Source: an uncultured Oscillospiraceae bacterium | GTDB taxonomy: Bacteria; Bacillota; Clostridia; Oscillospirales; Oscillospiraceae | Assembly: GCA_947628265.1 (NCBI GenBank) | Contig: CANQZF010000089.1 | Location: 1-7,064 of the forward strand | Direction of reading: 5' to 3' | Length of the DNA: 7,064 bases | Part shown: one piece after another, positions 1 through 5,792 of the stretch | How positions within the stretch are numbered: position 1 is the first letter of the stretch | How the letters are laid out: every line of letters begins with the position of its first letter | Notes under the pieces: generated by a model | The model's input: only the letters and a program-made list of their open reading frames with translations | The model's database searches: none | What the model was told of the DNA's origin: nothing | Position numbers and translations under genes: made by a program

Positions 1-158
1 CCGAAGGCCCGGACACCGGCCTCGAAAGCCTCCCGGACCCGGGCGGCGTCGTTTTGCTTGGAGGCGGCCACCAGCGTGACCCGGGTCCCGCCGGCCCTCC
101 GGGCGGCGGCGTCCACGCGCTCCAGCACATTTTTCACATTATCCCTAATGCTGTCCAT
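1..158 (-). CDS. YggS/YlmE-type PLP-binding protein (PLPBP/COG0325 family), 5' part only
   Basis: Only the first 52 codons are in the window; the rest lies past the left edge. The family binds pyridoxal phosphate on a fold-type III barrel, has no firmly known catalytic reaction, and acts in the cytoplasm in PLP and amino-acid homeostasis. What is visible is an amphipathic N-terminal helix, then the strand VTLVAASK, whose Lys34 matches the PLP-binding lysine of the family (usual form LVAVSK), then the typical helix rich in Ala, Arg and Glu leading to RAFG. The ATG start is supported by a GGAAGGA ribosome binding site about 6 bases upstream, lying inside the last codons of the HlyD-like gene; only 3 bases separate the two genes, so translational coupling is likely. 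In Firmicutes this family often precedes sepF and other division genes, which would be outside the window (inference). Confidence 0.88.
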   Translation of the reverse strand, partial: MDSIRDNVKNVLERVDAAARRAGGTRVTLVAASKQNDAARVREAFEAGVRAF

Positions 159-161
159 GCT

Positions 162-1343
162 CTATCCTTCCACCACCGCGCCGTTATAGAGGCTCCGGGC
201 CCGGACGATGATGATGTCGTCCACCCGAAGGCCGTCCCGCTGTACCTCCGCGATGTAGTAGTCCCCGCTCTCGGCGATGATGTTGATGGGGGTCTCGTGG
301 GCGGTGACGCCCTCCAATATGTAGACGATGGGCTCCCCGTCCTCGTCCAGGTGCACGGCCTCCCGGGGGACGCTGATGCCGGAGACGGTGCCGAAGACGA
401 TCTCCGCCGTGGCCTCCCTGAGGGCCGCCGTGTTCTGCAGGTACTTATCGCAGGAGAAGACCACCACGCTCTCGCCGTTCTCCGGCTGGCTGACGTACTC
501 GATGCGCATGTTGAGCTGGGCGGAGTAGGTGCGGCTGAAGATGAGCTCCACATATTTCCCGGCGGTGAGCTTCAGGGCGGATTTTTCGTCCACCTTTGTG
601 ACGTAATACCACTTGATGCCCCGGGCCAGCCTTCCGATGGCGTCCGCGCCCACCTCGGCGGGGGCGGCGAAGAGGCGGTCGTACTCCCCGGGGGTCAGTT
701 CCTCCAAATTCTCGGGACTCACGCTCTCAAACCCGTCCACGCTGGAGGAGTAGGTCCCGGAGATGGGCGCGCCGATGTGGACCGTGTCGGCGGAGGAGTC
801 CTGGCTAAGGCGCCGCAGCTCTTCCTCGAGCTCGGCGATCTGCCGGTCCTCGTCGCCGGTGGCCAGGGCCTTGCCGGTGAGGATGTAGGCGTCGATGTCC
901 TGCTCCACGAAGTAGAGCCTGGATAAGTCCCCTCCCGCCACGGCCCCGGCCAGGGAGAGGACGGACGCGTCCGCCAGGGAGTCGCCGTTCTCGCCGTTTT
1001 TGAGGGCGGTGAGCTGGCGGATGGTCATTTGAATTTCGCTGATGCGCTGGGCCCGCTCCATGGCGGTGGAGCCCACGTACCGGACGGCCAGGGTCTCCCC
1101 CGCCGCCACCTTGGCCCCCTCCCGGGCGGTGACGGCGATATTCTCTCCGGAGGCGGTGATCACCTGCTCGTCCCGGACGATGTACCCCTGAGTCTCAAGG
1201 CCGTCGTGCTTTTCCATGCTCGTGGCGTACACCGTCCGGAGGGGGTCTGAGTAGCTGCTTATAAAGGACACGCCCATATAGACCATGACGGTCAAAAAGA
1301 CCAGCACGGACACAAGCTTAATGAGCGCGTCGCTTCTCTCCAT
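162..1343 (-). CDS. HlyD-like single-pass membrane adaptor protein
   Basis: A 393-residue protein with a short cytoplasmic N-terminus, one hydrophobic segment at about residues 8-30 and an extracytoplasmic remainder. Residues about 52-92 resemble the first half of a biotinyl-lipoyl domain (TQGYIVRDEQVI, then AREGAKVAAGETLAV). Two charged helical stretches, about 95-115 and 164-181, could form a short hairpin or coiled coil. HIGAPISGTYSS near 189-200 resembles the returning half-domain, and residues 320-385 (SGISVPREAVHLDEDGEPIVYILEG) resemble the C-terminal beta region of membrane-fusion proteins. Adaptors of this kind normally serve ABC or other exporters, but no transporter is present here. 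The neighbour is a YggS gene, so a role in envelope or division biology is possible but unproven. The ATG start has AGGGGAG 9 bases upstream and a good promoter before it. The HlyD family call is fairly secure; the function is not. Confidence 0.75.
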   Translation of the reverse strand: MERSDALIKLVSVLVFLTVMVYMGVSFISSYSDPLRTVYATSMEKHDGLETQGYIVRDEQVITASGENIAVTAREGAKVAAGETLAVRYVGSTAMERAQRISEIQMTIRQLTALKNGENGDSLADASVLSLAGAVAGGDLSRLYFVEQDIDAYILTGKALATGDEDRQIAELEEELRRLSQDSSADTVHIGAPISGTYSSSVDGFESVSPENLEELTPGEYDRLFAAPAEVGADAIGRLARGIKWYYVTKVDEKSALKLTAGKYVELIFSRTYSAQLNMRIEYVSQPENGESVVVFSCDKYLQNTAALREATAEIVFGTVSGISVPREAVHLDEDGEPIVYILEGVTAHETPINIIAESGDYYIAEVQRDGLRVDDIIIVRARSLYNGAVVEG

Positions 1344-1362
1344 CTACGGACTCTCCCCTAAA

Positions 1363-1383
1363 ATACTTTAACTTTTTAAGTAT
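1363..1383. repeat. Small inverted repeat over the -10 and start site (possible operator)
   Basis: Arms ATACTT and AAGTAT, 6 bp each and separated by 9 bases, cover the -10 element and predicted start site of the promoter before the HlyD-like gene. The position suits a repressor site. However, the arms are short and the region is very AT-rich, so a chance match is quite likely. Confidence 0.2.
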
Positions 1384-1407
1384 ATCACAATAAATTCTGT
1401 TTGTCCA
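1379..1407 (-). promoter_or_regulatory. Predicted sigma-A-type promoter for the HlyD-like/yggS-type unit
   Basis: On the minus strand there is a -35 element TGGACA (1402-1407; 5 of 6 consensus bases), a 17-base spacer and a -10 element TATACT (1379-1384; 5 of 6), preceded by TG one base upstream, an extended -10. It lies in the AT-rich 71-bp gap between hfq and the HlyD-like gene. The predicted start near 1372 would give a leader of about 28 bases ending in the AGGGGAG ribosome binding site. It suggests that this unit can be transcribed independently of hfq. I see no rho-independent terminator after hfq, so read-through is also possible. Confidence 0.7.
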
Positions 1408-1414
1408 ATTTATT

Positions 1415-1687
1415 TTATCTGAAGGCCAGCTCCCGCTCCGGGGTGTCCGTCTCCTGCTCCGAAAGCTCGGGGATGGGGAGCATCCTGGCGGGGGCGATGG
1501 TGGAGATGGCGTGCTTGTAGACCATCTGCTGCTTGCCCTCGCTCTCCAATAGCACGGTGAAGCTGTCAAAACCCAGGACCGTGCCGCGCATCTGAAAGCC
1601 GTTGACGAGAAAGACCGTCAGCGGCGCCCGCTTTTTCCGGGCCTCGTTCAAAAAGGAATCCTGTAAATTGAGTGGTGCTTTTATCAT
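1415..1687 (-). CDS. hfq: RNA chaperone Hfq
   Basis: A 90-residue Sm-like protein that forms a hexameric ring and binds sRNAs and A-rich or U-rich mRNA segments in the cytoplasm. The N-terminal helix carries NLQDSFLNEARKKR (Gln9 and Asp10 correspond to the usual proximal-face Gln8 and Asp9). The Sm1 region is VFLVNGFQMRGTVLGFDSFTVLL (Phe43 corresponds to Phe42), and the Sm2 signature is YKHAIST (Lys58 and His59). The core ends near residue 68; a 22-residue acidic tail follows, longer than that of B. subtilis Hfq. The rim patch is RKKR at 17-20. The ATG has an AAAGGCGG ribosome binding site upstream. The gene follows miaA by 59 bases, the widely conserved miaA-hfq pairing, and may have its own promoter at the end of miaA. 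A role in sRNA annealing is inferred from the family only. Confidence 0.97.
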   Translation of the reverse strand: MIKAPLNLQDSFLNEARKKRAPLTVFLVNGFQMRGTVLGFDSFTVLLESEGKQQMVYKHAISTIAPARMLPIPELSEQETDTPERELAFR

Positions 1688-1704
1688 ATGTAAGCCGCCT
1701 TTCC

Positions 1705-1723
1705 CGCGAGGTCACGCCCCGCG
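1705..1723 (-). promoter_or_regulatory. Stem-loop in the hfq leader, just before its ribosome binding site
   Basis: In the transcript, CGCGGGG pairs with CCUCGCG around a 5-base CGUGA loop: seven pairs, one of them G-U. The stem ends 2-3 bases before the AAAGGCGG ribosome binding site of hfq and is preceded by an A-rich stretch (CGCAAAAAAUAUAG). It lacks a U-tract, so it is not a terminator. It could tune ribosome access or mRNA stability, and the A-rich stretch could bind the distal face of Hfq for autoregulation. The structure is seen in the sequence; the roles are inferred. Confidence 0.45.
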
Positions 1724-1745
1724 CTATATTTTTTGCGACTTCCAT

Positions 1746-1751
1746 ATTATA
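1746..1751 (-). promoter_or_regulatory. Possible -10 element of an hfq promoter overlapping the miaA stop codon
   Basis: A perfect TATAAT on the minus strand spans the miaA stop codon. Transcription would start near 1739 and give hfq a leader of about 50 bases. No convincing -35 hexamer lies 16-18 bases upstream, and there is no TGn extension, so the call rests on the -10 alone. Internal promoters before hfq are known in the E. coli mutL-miaA-hfq cluster. Confidence 0.35.
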
Positions 1752-2685
1752 CCGCTCCCGCCAAGAAATCCGTCGAAATACGCCGTGCTTTTTCAAAATC
1801 CGGCGTTTTTTCAAAATCGATCCGCAGGGCCCCGGTGTACCGCCCGCACCAGCTTATCTGCCGCTTGGCGTAGCGCCGGGACTCGCGCTTGACGGTCTCC
1901 ACGGCCTCCGGAAGGGTCATTTTCCCCTCCAGCGCCCCGCAAATCTCCTTATAGCCGATGGCCTGCATGGCGGTGTGGGCGGGGGTGAGGCCCATGTCCA
2001 AAAGCGATTGGACCTCCCCTATAAGTCCCGCCTCCAGCATCCCGTCCACCCGGGCGTCGATGCGGTCATAGAGGTCCTGGCGGTTTTGATACCCCAGGAC
2101 GATGTATTTTGCGTCGAACCGGGGCTCAGCCTCCCTCGTGCGCCTGTCGTGCTCCGAGATGCTCCCGCCGGCGAGGGCGATCTCCAGCGCCCGGACCACC
2201 CGCTTTTTGTCGTTGGGGTGGAGCTTTTGGGCACGGTCAGGGTCGTACGCCGCGAGCCTTTGGAGCATGGCCTCCCCGCCCGCCTCGTCGTACTCCCGGC
2301 CCAGTGCCTCCCGGAGCGCCCGGTCCTCCGGCGCGGCGCAAAAGTCCCTGCCGGAGATCAGCGACTCGATGTAGAGCCCCGTGCCGCCCACGATGACGGG
2401 GGTCCTCCCCCGGCGCAGGATGTCCTCGCAGCATTTTGCCGCGTCCTCAACGTAGCGAGAGACGGAGTAGGCCTCAAAGGGGCTGACGCAGTCCAGCATG
2501 TGGTGGGGGACGCCCCCCATCTCCTCCGATGTGGGCTTGGCGGTGCCGATGTCCATGTATTTGTAGATCTGCATGGAGTCGGCGGAGACGATCTCCCCGC
2601 CTATGTCCCGGGCCAGCAGTACGCCAAGTTTGGACTTGCCCGTGGCGGTGGGGCCCGTTATGACGACGACCTTTCCTCCGCTCAT
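1747..2685 (-). CDS. miaA: tRNA dimethylallyltransferase MiaA
   Basis: A 312-residue enzyme, the usual length, that transfers a dimethylallyl group to N6 of A37 in tRNAs reading codons that start with U, giving i6A37. It starts MSGGKVVVITGPTATGKS; the P-loop-like motif at residues 11-18 binds the diphosphate. SADSMQIY at 34-41 holds the conserved Asp36, and GTAKP follows at 47-51. GGTGLY at 101-106 and HPNDKKRVVRALE at 157-169 are family signatures, as is the C-terminal YAKRQISW segment. The ATG overlaps the mutL TGA as ATGA, so translation is probably coupled to mutL. hfq follows after 59 bases. MiaB, the enzyme for the next step, is encoded about 3 kb away on the opposite strand. Confidence 0.97.
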   Translation of the reverse strand: MSGGKVVVITGPTATGKSKLGVLLARDIGGEIVSADSMQIYKYMDIGTAKPTSEEMGGVPHHMLDCVSPFEAYSVSRYVEDAAKCCEDILRRGRTPVIVGGTGLYIESLISGRDFCAAPEDRALREALGREYDEAGGEAMLQRLAAYDPDRAQKLHPNDKKRVVRALEIALAGGSISEHDRRTREAEPRFDAKYIVLGYQNRQDLYDRIDARVDGMLEAGLIGEVQSLLDMGLTPAHTAMQAIGYKEICGALEGKMTLPEAVETVKRESRRYAKRQISWCGRYTGALRIDFEKTPDFEKARRISTDFLAGAV

Positions 2686-4598
2686 GCCCGTTTAAAGCTC
2701 CGATCCAGCATACTTTTTGTGAGCTCCACCATCACCGGCCGCCCGTGGGGGCAGTAGCGGACAGCCCCGGAGAGGACCTTCTCGATGAGGTCCGTCAGCT
2801 CCCGGGGGTCCGTGCGCTTGCCCGCCTTGATGGCGGCCTTACAGGCCACGGTGTGGAGGACGTCGTCCCGCATGGCCTCCACGTCCCGTCTGCCGCCGGA
2901 GGTGAGCTTGTCTGCGATCTCCTCCAGGATCCCCGCCGGGTCCGAGAGGTCCATATCCAGCGGCGCGGCTCTGAGGGCGATGCTCCCGCCGCCAAAGTCG
3001 GAGAGCTCAAAGCCCAGCTCCTCCAGGAAGGCCTCATGCTCCATGAGCGTCCCGGCGGCCTCCTCCCCCACCTTGCAGACCTGTGGGGTCAGGAGAAGCT
3101 GGGGGGTGTGCTCGGCCTTCTGGCTCTTGAGCTTATCGAATAAGATCCGCTCATGGGCGGCGTGCTTGTCGATGAGGAGGAGGCTGTCCCCCCGCTCCAC
3201 GATAATGTACGTGTCCAGCGCCTCCCCCACGTACCGCCAGTCCGGGGTTTGGGGGGTCTCCTCCTTTTGCGGGACGGCGGCGGGCTTTTCCGGGAGGGGG
3301 ATGCGCGCCTGGTCCGGGGTCGATACCGCGTCCCGGAGGGTGACGGTGCCGGGCCTCGATACGGCGTTGGGTCTCAGCGCGGGTCCGGACTTAGGCGTGG
3401 GTACGGGGGGCGTCTCCCTGTGCTCGGGCGTCCGGACGGTCTTGAAAAACTCCCCGCCAGAGGCGGCTTTCCCGGAGGCGAAGCCCCCGCCGCTCCGGGA
3501 ACCGGTGTTCCCGCCGGGGGCGAAGACTTTTGAGCCCGGGATAGCGCCGGCCGACAGCTTGCCCGTCACATTCAGGGTGCTCCTGGAGATGGTCAGCTCC
3601 TTGGGGGCCTCCTCCCGCTCCAGCGCCCCACGGACGGCCCAGTACACCGCGTCGAAGGCACCCCGCTCGTCGGCGAAGCGGACCTCCAGCTTTGTGGGGT
3701 GGACGTTCACGTCCACGGCGGCGGGGCTCATGGTCACATTCAAAAGGCACACCGGGAAACGGCCTGTGAAGAGGCTGTTTTTATACGCCTGCTCCACCGC
3801 CGCCTGTAAAAGCTTTGACTTTATGAACCGGCCGTTGAGGAAGAAAAACTGCCACGCCCTGTTGCCCCGGGCGGCGGCGGGGGTGGAGACGAAGCCCGTC
3901 ACGGTGATGCCGTCCACCTTGTTTTCCGCCGTCAGAAGCCCCTTGGCAAACTCCCGGCCTAAAGTGCAGTAGGCGGCGGACTGGAGGTTCCCGTCGCCGG
4001 GGGTGTGGAATTCCTCCTTGCCGTCCTTTATGTACCGGACGGAGATCTCCGGGTGGGAGAGGGCCAGCCGCGCCACGGCCGTGGTGACGGCGGAGCCCTC
4101 GGCCCTGTCGTTTTTCATGAATTTCTGCCGGGCGGGGGTGTTGAAAAAGAGGTCCCGGACATACACCGTCGTCCCCTCCGGAAGGCCCCGGGGGGACTTG
4201 TCCCGCTTCACCCCGGCGTCCAATAAAAGGCGGGTGCCCTCCGCCGCCCCCCGCTCCCGGGTGAGGAGCTCCACGCGGGAGACGCTGGCGATGGCGGCCA
4301 GGGCCTCGCCCCGGAAGCCCAGGGTCCCGATGGCCTCCAGGTCCCGCTCCGTGCGCAATTTAGAGGTGGCGTGGCGCAAAAAGGCCGTCTCCACGTCCTC
4401 GGCGGCGATGCCGCAGCCGTCGTCGGTGATGCGGATCTCCGCCATGCCGCCGGACTTTATTTCCACCGTTATACTCCCCGCCCCGGCGTCCACGGAGTTT
4501 TCCGTCAGCTCCTTGACCACGCTGGCCGGCCTCTCCACCACCTCGCCGGCGGCGATGAGGTCCGCCAGGTGCGGGCTCATCTCATAAATTTTCGGCAT
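2682..4598 (-). CDS. mutL: DNA mismatch repair protein MutL (endonuclease type)
   Basis: A 638-residue MutL linking mismatch recognition by MutS to strand incision. The N-terminal GHKL ATPase is intact: VVKELTENSVDAG (Glu30, Asn34), DDGCGI at 59-64, RHATSK at 75-80 and GFRGEAL at 94-100. A linker rich in Gly, Ser and Pro runs from about 335 to 455. The C-terminal dimerisation/endonuclease domain has DKHAAHERILFD at 477-488, a variant of the DQHA(X)2E(X)4E metal motif. It also has QLLLTP at 500-505, matching the sliding-clamp motif QxxLxP, then ACKAAIKAG with Cys586, CPHGRP at 616-621 and a terminal FKR. This predicts a nicking MutL of the kind found in species without MutH. The ribosome binding site AGGTGA includes the stop codon of the alr-like gene 6 bases upstream, and the gene overlaps miaA by 4 bases, so all three are probably cotranslated from one mRNA. 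Confidence 0.97.
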   Translation of the reverse strand: MPKIYEMSPHLADLIAAGEVVERPASVVKELTENSVDAGAGSITVEIKSGGMAEIRITDDGCGIAAEDVETAFLRHATSKLRTERDLEAIGTLGFRGEALAAIASVSRVELLTRERGAAEGTRLLLDAGVKRDKSPRGLPEGTTVYVRDLFFNTPARQKFMKNDRAEGSAVTTAVARLALSHPEISVRYIKDGKEEFHTPGDGNLQSAAYCTLGREFAKGLLTAENKVDGITVTGFVSTPAAARGNRAWQFFFLNGRFIKSKLLQAAVEQAYKNSLFTGRFPVCLLNVTMSPAAVDVNVHPTKLEVRFADERGAFDAVYWAVRGALEREEAPKELTISRSTLNVTGKLSAGAIPGSKVFAPGGNTGSRSGGGFASGKAASGGEFFKTVRTPEHRETPPVPTPKSGPALRPNAVSRPGTVTLRDAVSTPDQARIPLPEKPAAVPQKEETPQTPDWRYVGEALDTYIIVERGDSLLLIDKHAAHERILFDKLKSQKAEHTPQLLLTPQVCKVGEEAAGTLMEHEAFLEELGFELSDFGGGSIALRAAPLDMDLSDPAGILEEIADKLTSGGRRDVEAMRDDVLHTVACKAAIKAGKRTDPRELTDLIEKVLSGAVRYCPHGRPVMVELTKSMLDRSFKRA

Positions 4599-4604
4599 AT
4601 TTTC

Positions 4605-5660
4605 TCACCTGTAAATTCTCGTCAATCCCTTGACGTTCACGGGGTCCACGTCCATGGTGACCACGTCCCCCACCCGGCAGGACAGGTCCGTGACGTCGAG
4701 GATCGTGTGCATCATGCCCACTTCTCCCACCACCCGGACCCGCTGGCCGCCGATCTTCACCACGGGGCGGCGTCTCCAGGAGCGGATGTGGTCCCAGAGG
4801 CTCTGGCCCTGCTCCTGGCGGGCGATGCCGAAGCCGTGGTAGTAGCCCACGGACACCACCGCCAGCCGCGCCGGCTTTTTTAAGGTGGCGGAGCCGATGC
4901 GGTGGCCCTTGGGGAACCAGCCCACCTCCTCGATGCCGGCCTCTATGTAGCCCACCTTGGTGAGGCCCTGGGCCGCGCCCCCGGCTACCCGCCCGGAGAA
5001 GGCCGTGCCCACCCGGACGGCGTCCAGAAGGTCGAAGTCGTAGAGGAAGAGGGCCGCCGAGTCGCAGATGCTGGCGTAGCCCGTCTCAAACCCCATACCG
5101 TGAAGGGTGTCCAGCACGGTCTTTAAGGCGTCCAGTTGCTGTAGGGTGGCCTTCCGGCTCTTCCAGGACTGGGAGTAGGAGGAGAAGACCCCCACTACGG
5201 CCAAATTTGGCATATAGCGGTAGATGGAGGCGATCTTGTCCGTCTCCGAGGTCATGAAGCCGTAGCGCCCAAGGCCCGTGTCGATCTTGATCTGGACCTC
5301 GCAGACGCTCTTTCGCTCCTCGGCAAGGCCGTTTAAAACCACCGCCGCCTCATAGGAACCCACGGTGCAGATGACGTTCAGGTCCATGAGCCGCGCAAGC
5401 TCCTTTTCGTCCGCCGTGGAGCGGAGCATCATCAGCGTCTCGTCGGTAAAGCCGGCGGAGCGCAGGGCCTCGGCGTCCCTGGGGTCGGACACGGCAAAAG
5501 CGCGGATGCCCTCCTCCCGCAGAAGCTTCGCCGTTGTGATGAGCCCCAGGCCGAAGGCGTCCCCGGTGAGGTCCGCCCAGATCTGAACGCCCCGGGCCCT
5601 CTGCTTCACCGCCGACAGGTTATCCTTAATAGCCTTTTTGTCAATGACCAGATTTTTCAT
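4605..5660 (-). CDS. Alanine-racemase-like protein lacking the PLP lysine (probable pseudoenzyme)
   Basis: A 351-residue protein with the order of segments of a fold-type III alanine racemase. Retained: KIDTGLGRYG at 125-134 (Lys125 and Arg132 match Lys129 and Arg136 of the Geobacillus enzyme), CDSAAL at 199-204, DAVRVG with Arg216 (Arg219), the FPKG turn at 249-252, and SVGYYHG with Tyr273 (catalytic Tyr265). Lost: VVKANAYGHG is replaced by DLTGDAFGLG at 30-39, putting Thr32 where the Schiff-base lysine belongs and Phe36 for Tyr43; His166 aligns with Ser161; the usual GYADG and SMDQ motifs become GYYHG and GMMH. The C-terminus ends early and lacks the segment with the conserved YE tyrosine. 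Normal PLP racemase chemistry is therefore unlikely. The frame is intact. The start is set at MKNLVID because AAGGGGG lies about 7 bases upstream; a longer reading from 5741 would start upstream of the predicted -10 element. It is the first gene before mutL. Its role is unknown. Confidence 0.85.
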   Translation of the reverse strand: MKNLVIDKKAIKDNLSAVKQRARGVQIWADLTGDAFGLGLITTAKLLREEGIRAFAVSDPRDAEALRSAGFTDETLMMLRSTADEKELARLMDLNVICTVGSYEAAVVLNGLAEERKSVCEVQIKIDTGLGRYGFMTSETDKIASIYRYMPNLAVVGVFSSYSQSWKSRKATLQQLDALKTVLDTLHGMGFETGYASICDSAALFLYDFDLLDAVRVGTAFSGRVAGGAAQGLTKVGYIEAGIEEVGWFPKGHRIGSATLKKPARLAVVSVGYYHGFGIARQEQGQSLWDHIRSWRRRPVVKIGGQRVRVVGEVGMMHTILDVTDLSCRVGDVVTMDVDPVNVKGLTRIYR

Positions 5661-5711
5661 GACCAGTCCCCCTTCGCAAGGCCCTACAATCCCATTTTGA
5701 TAATTAAATTT

Positions 5712-5740
5712 ATTATACACGATTACCATTGTAAATTCCA
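5712..5740 (-). promoter_or_regulatory. Predicted promoter for alr-like-mutL-miaA-hfq
   Basis: On the minus strand there is a perfect -10 TATAAT (5712-5717), a 17-base spacer and a weak -35 TGGAAT (5735-5740; 3 of 6). Transcription would start near 5705, about 45 bases before the MKNLVID start. The weak -35 suggests modest or activator-dependent strength. It overlaps the opposing miaB promoter. Confidence 0.55.
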
Positions 5741-5757
5741 CAAAAATTTGTTAAAAT
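5729..5757 (+). promoter_or_regulatory. Predicted promoter for miaB
   Basis: On the plus strand there is a -35 TTGTAA (5729-5734; 4 of 6), a 17-base spacer and a -10 TAAAAT (5752-5757; 5 of 6) directly preceded by TGT, an extended -10. The start near 5764 gives a leader of about 29 bases containing the GGAG ribosome binding site. Its -35 element lies inside the spacer of the opposing promoter, so one polymerase should exclude the other. Confidence 0.6.
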
Positions 5758-5792
5758 AATGCTATCCTTTAAAATAATCGGAGAAGACGACT

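Noticed and set aside
54..926. Long open frame on the plus strand, rich in Gly, Val and Asp
   Set aside because: It lies antisense to the HlyD-like gene and the yggS start, has low-complexity composition typical of GC-rich shadow frames, and lacks family motifs.
1344..1414. Possible terminator after hfq
   Set aside because: There is no GC-rich stem followed by a U-tract; only AT-rich promoter sequence and a weak dyad.
1566..1814. Minus-strand frame starting just after the miaA stop and overlapping hfq
   Set aside because: It is out of frame with both miaA and hfq, with no homology; it arises from the leader sequence.
1672..2757. 361-codon open frame on the plus strand
   Set aside because: It is antisense to miaA and the start of hfq, which have unmistakable motifs; its composition is that of a shadow frame.
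2785..3972. 395-codon open frame on the plus strand
   Set aside because: It is antisense to mutL, rich in Ser, Arg and Pro, with no recognisable domain and no supporting context.
5661..5741. N-terminal extension of the alr-like protein beginning at 5741
   Set aside because: It would start upstream of the predicted -10 and transcription start, is AT-rich non-coding in character, and the MKNLVID start has a good ribosome binding site.
5733..5749. Short inverted repeat AAATT/AATTT in the divergent region
   Set aside because: The arms are only 5 bp in a very AT-rich stretch; expected by chance.
5661..5792. SOS (LexA-type) operator near the repair operon
   Set aside because: I searched by eye for a GAAC-type dyad and found none.
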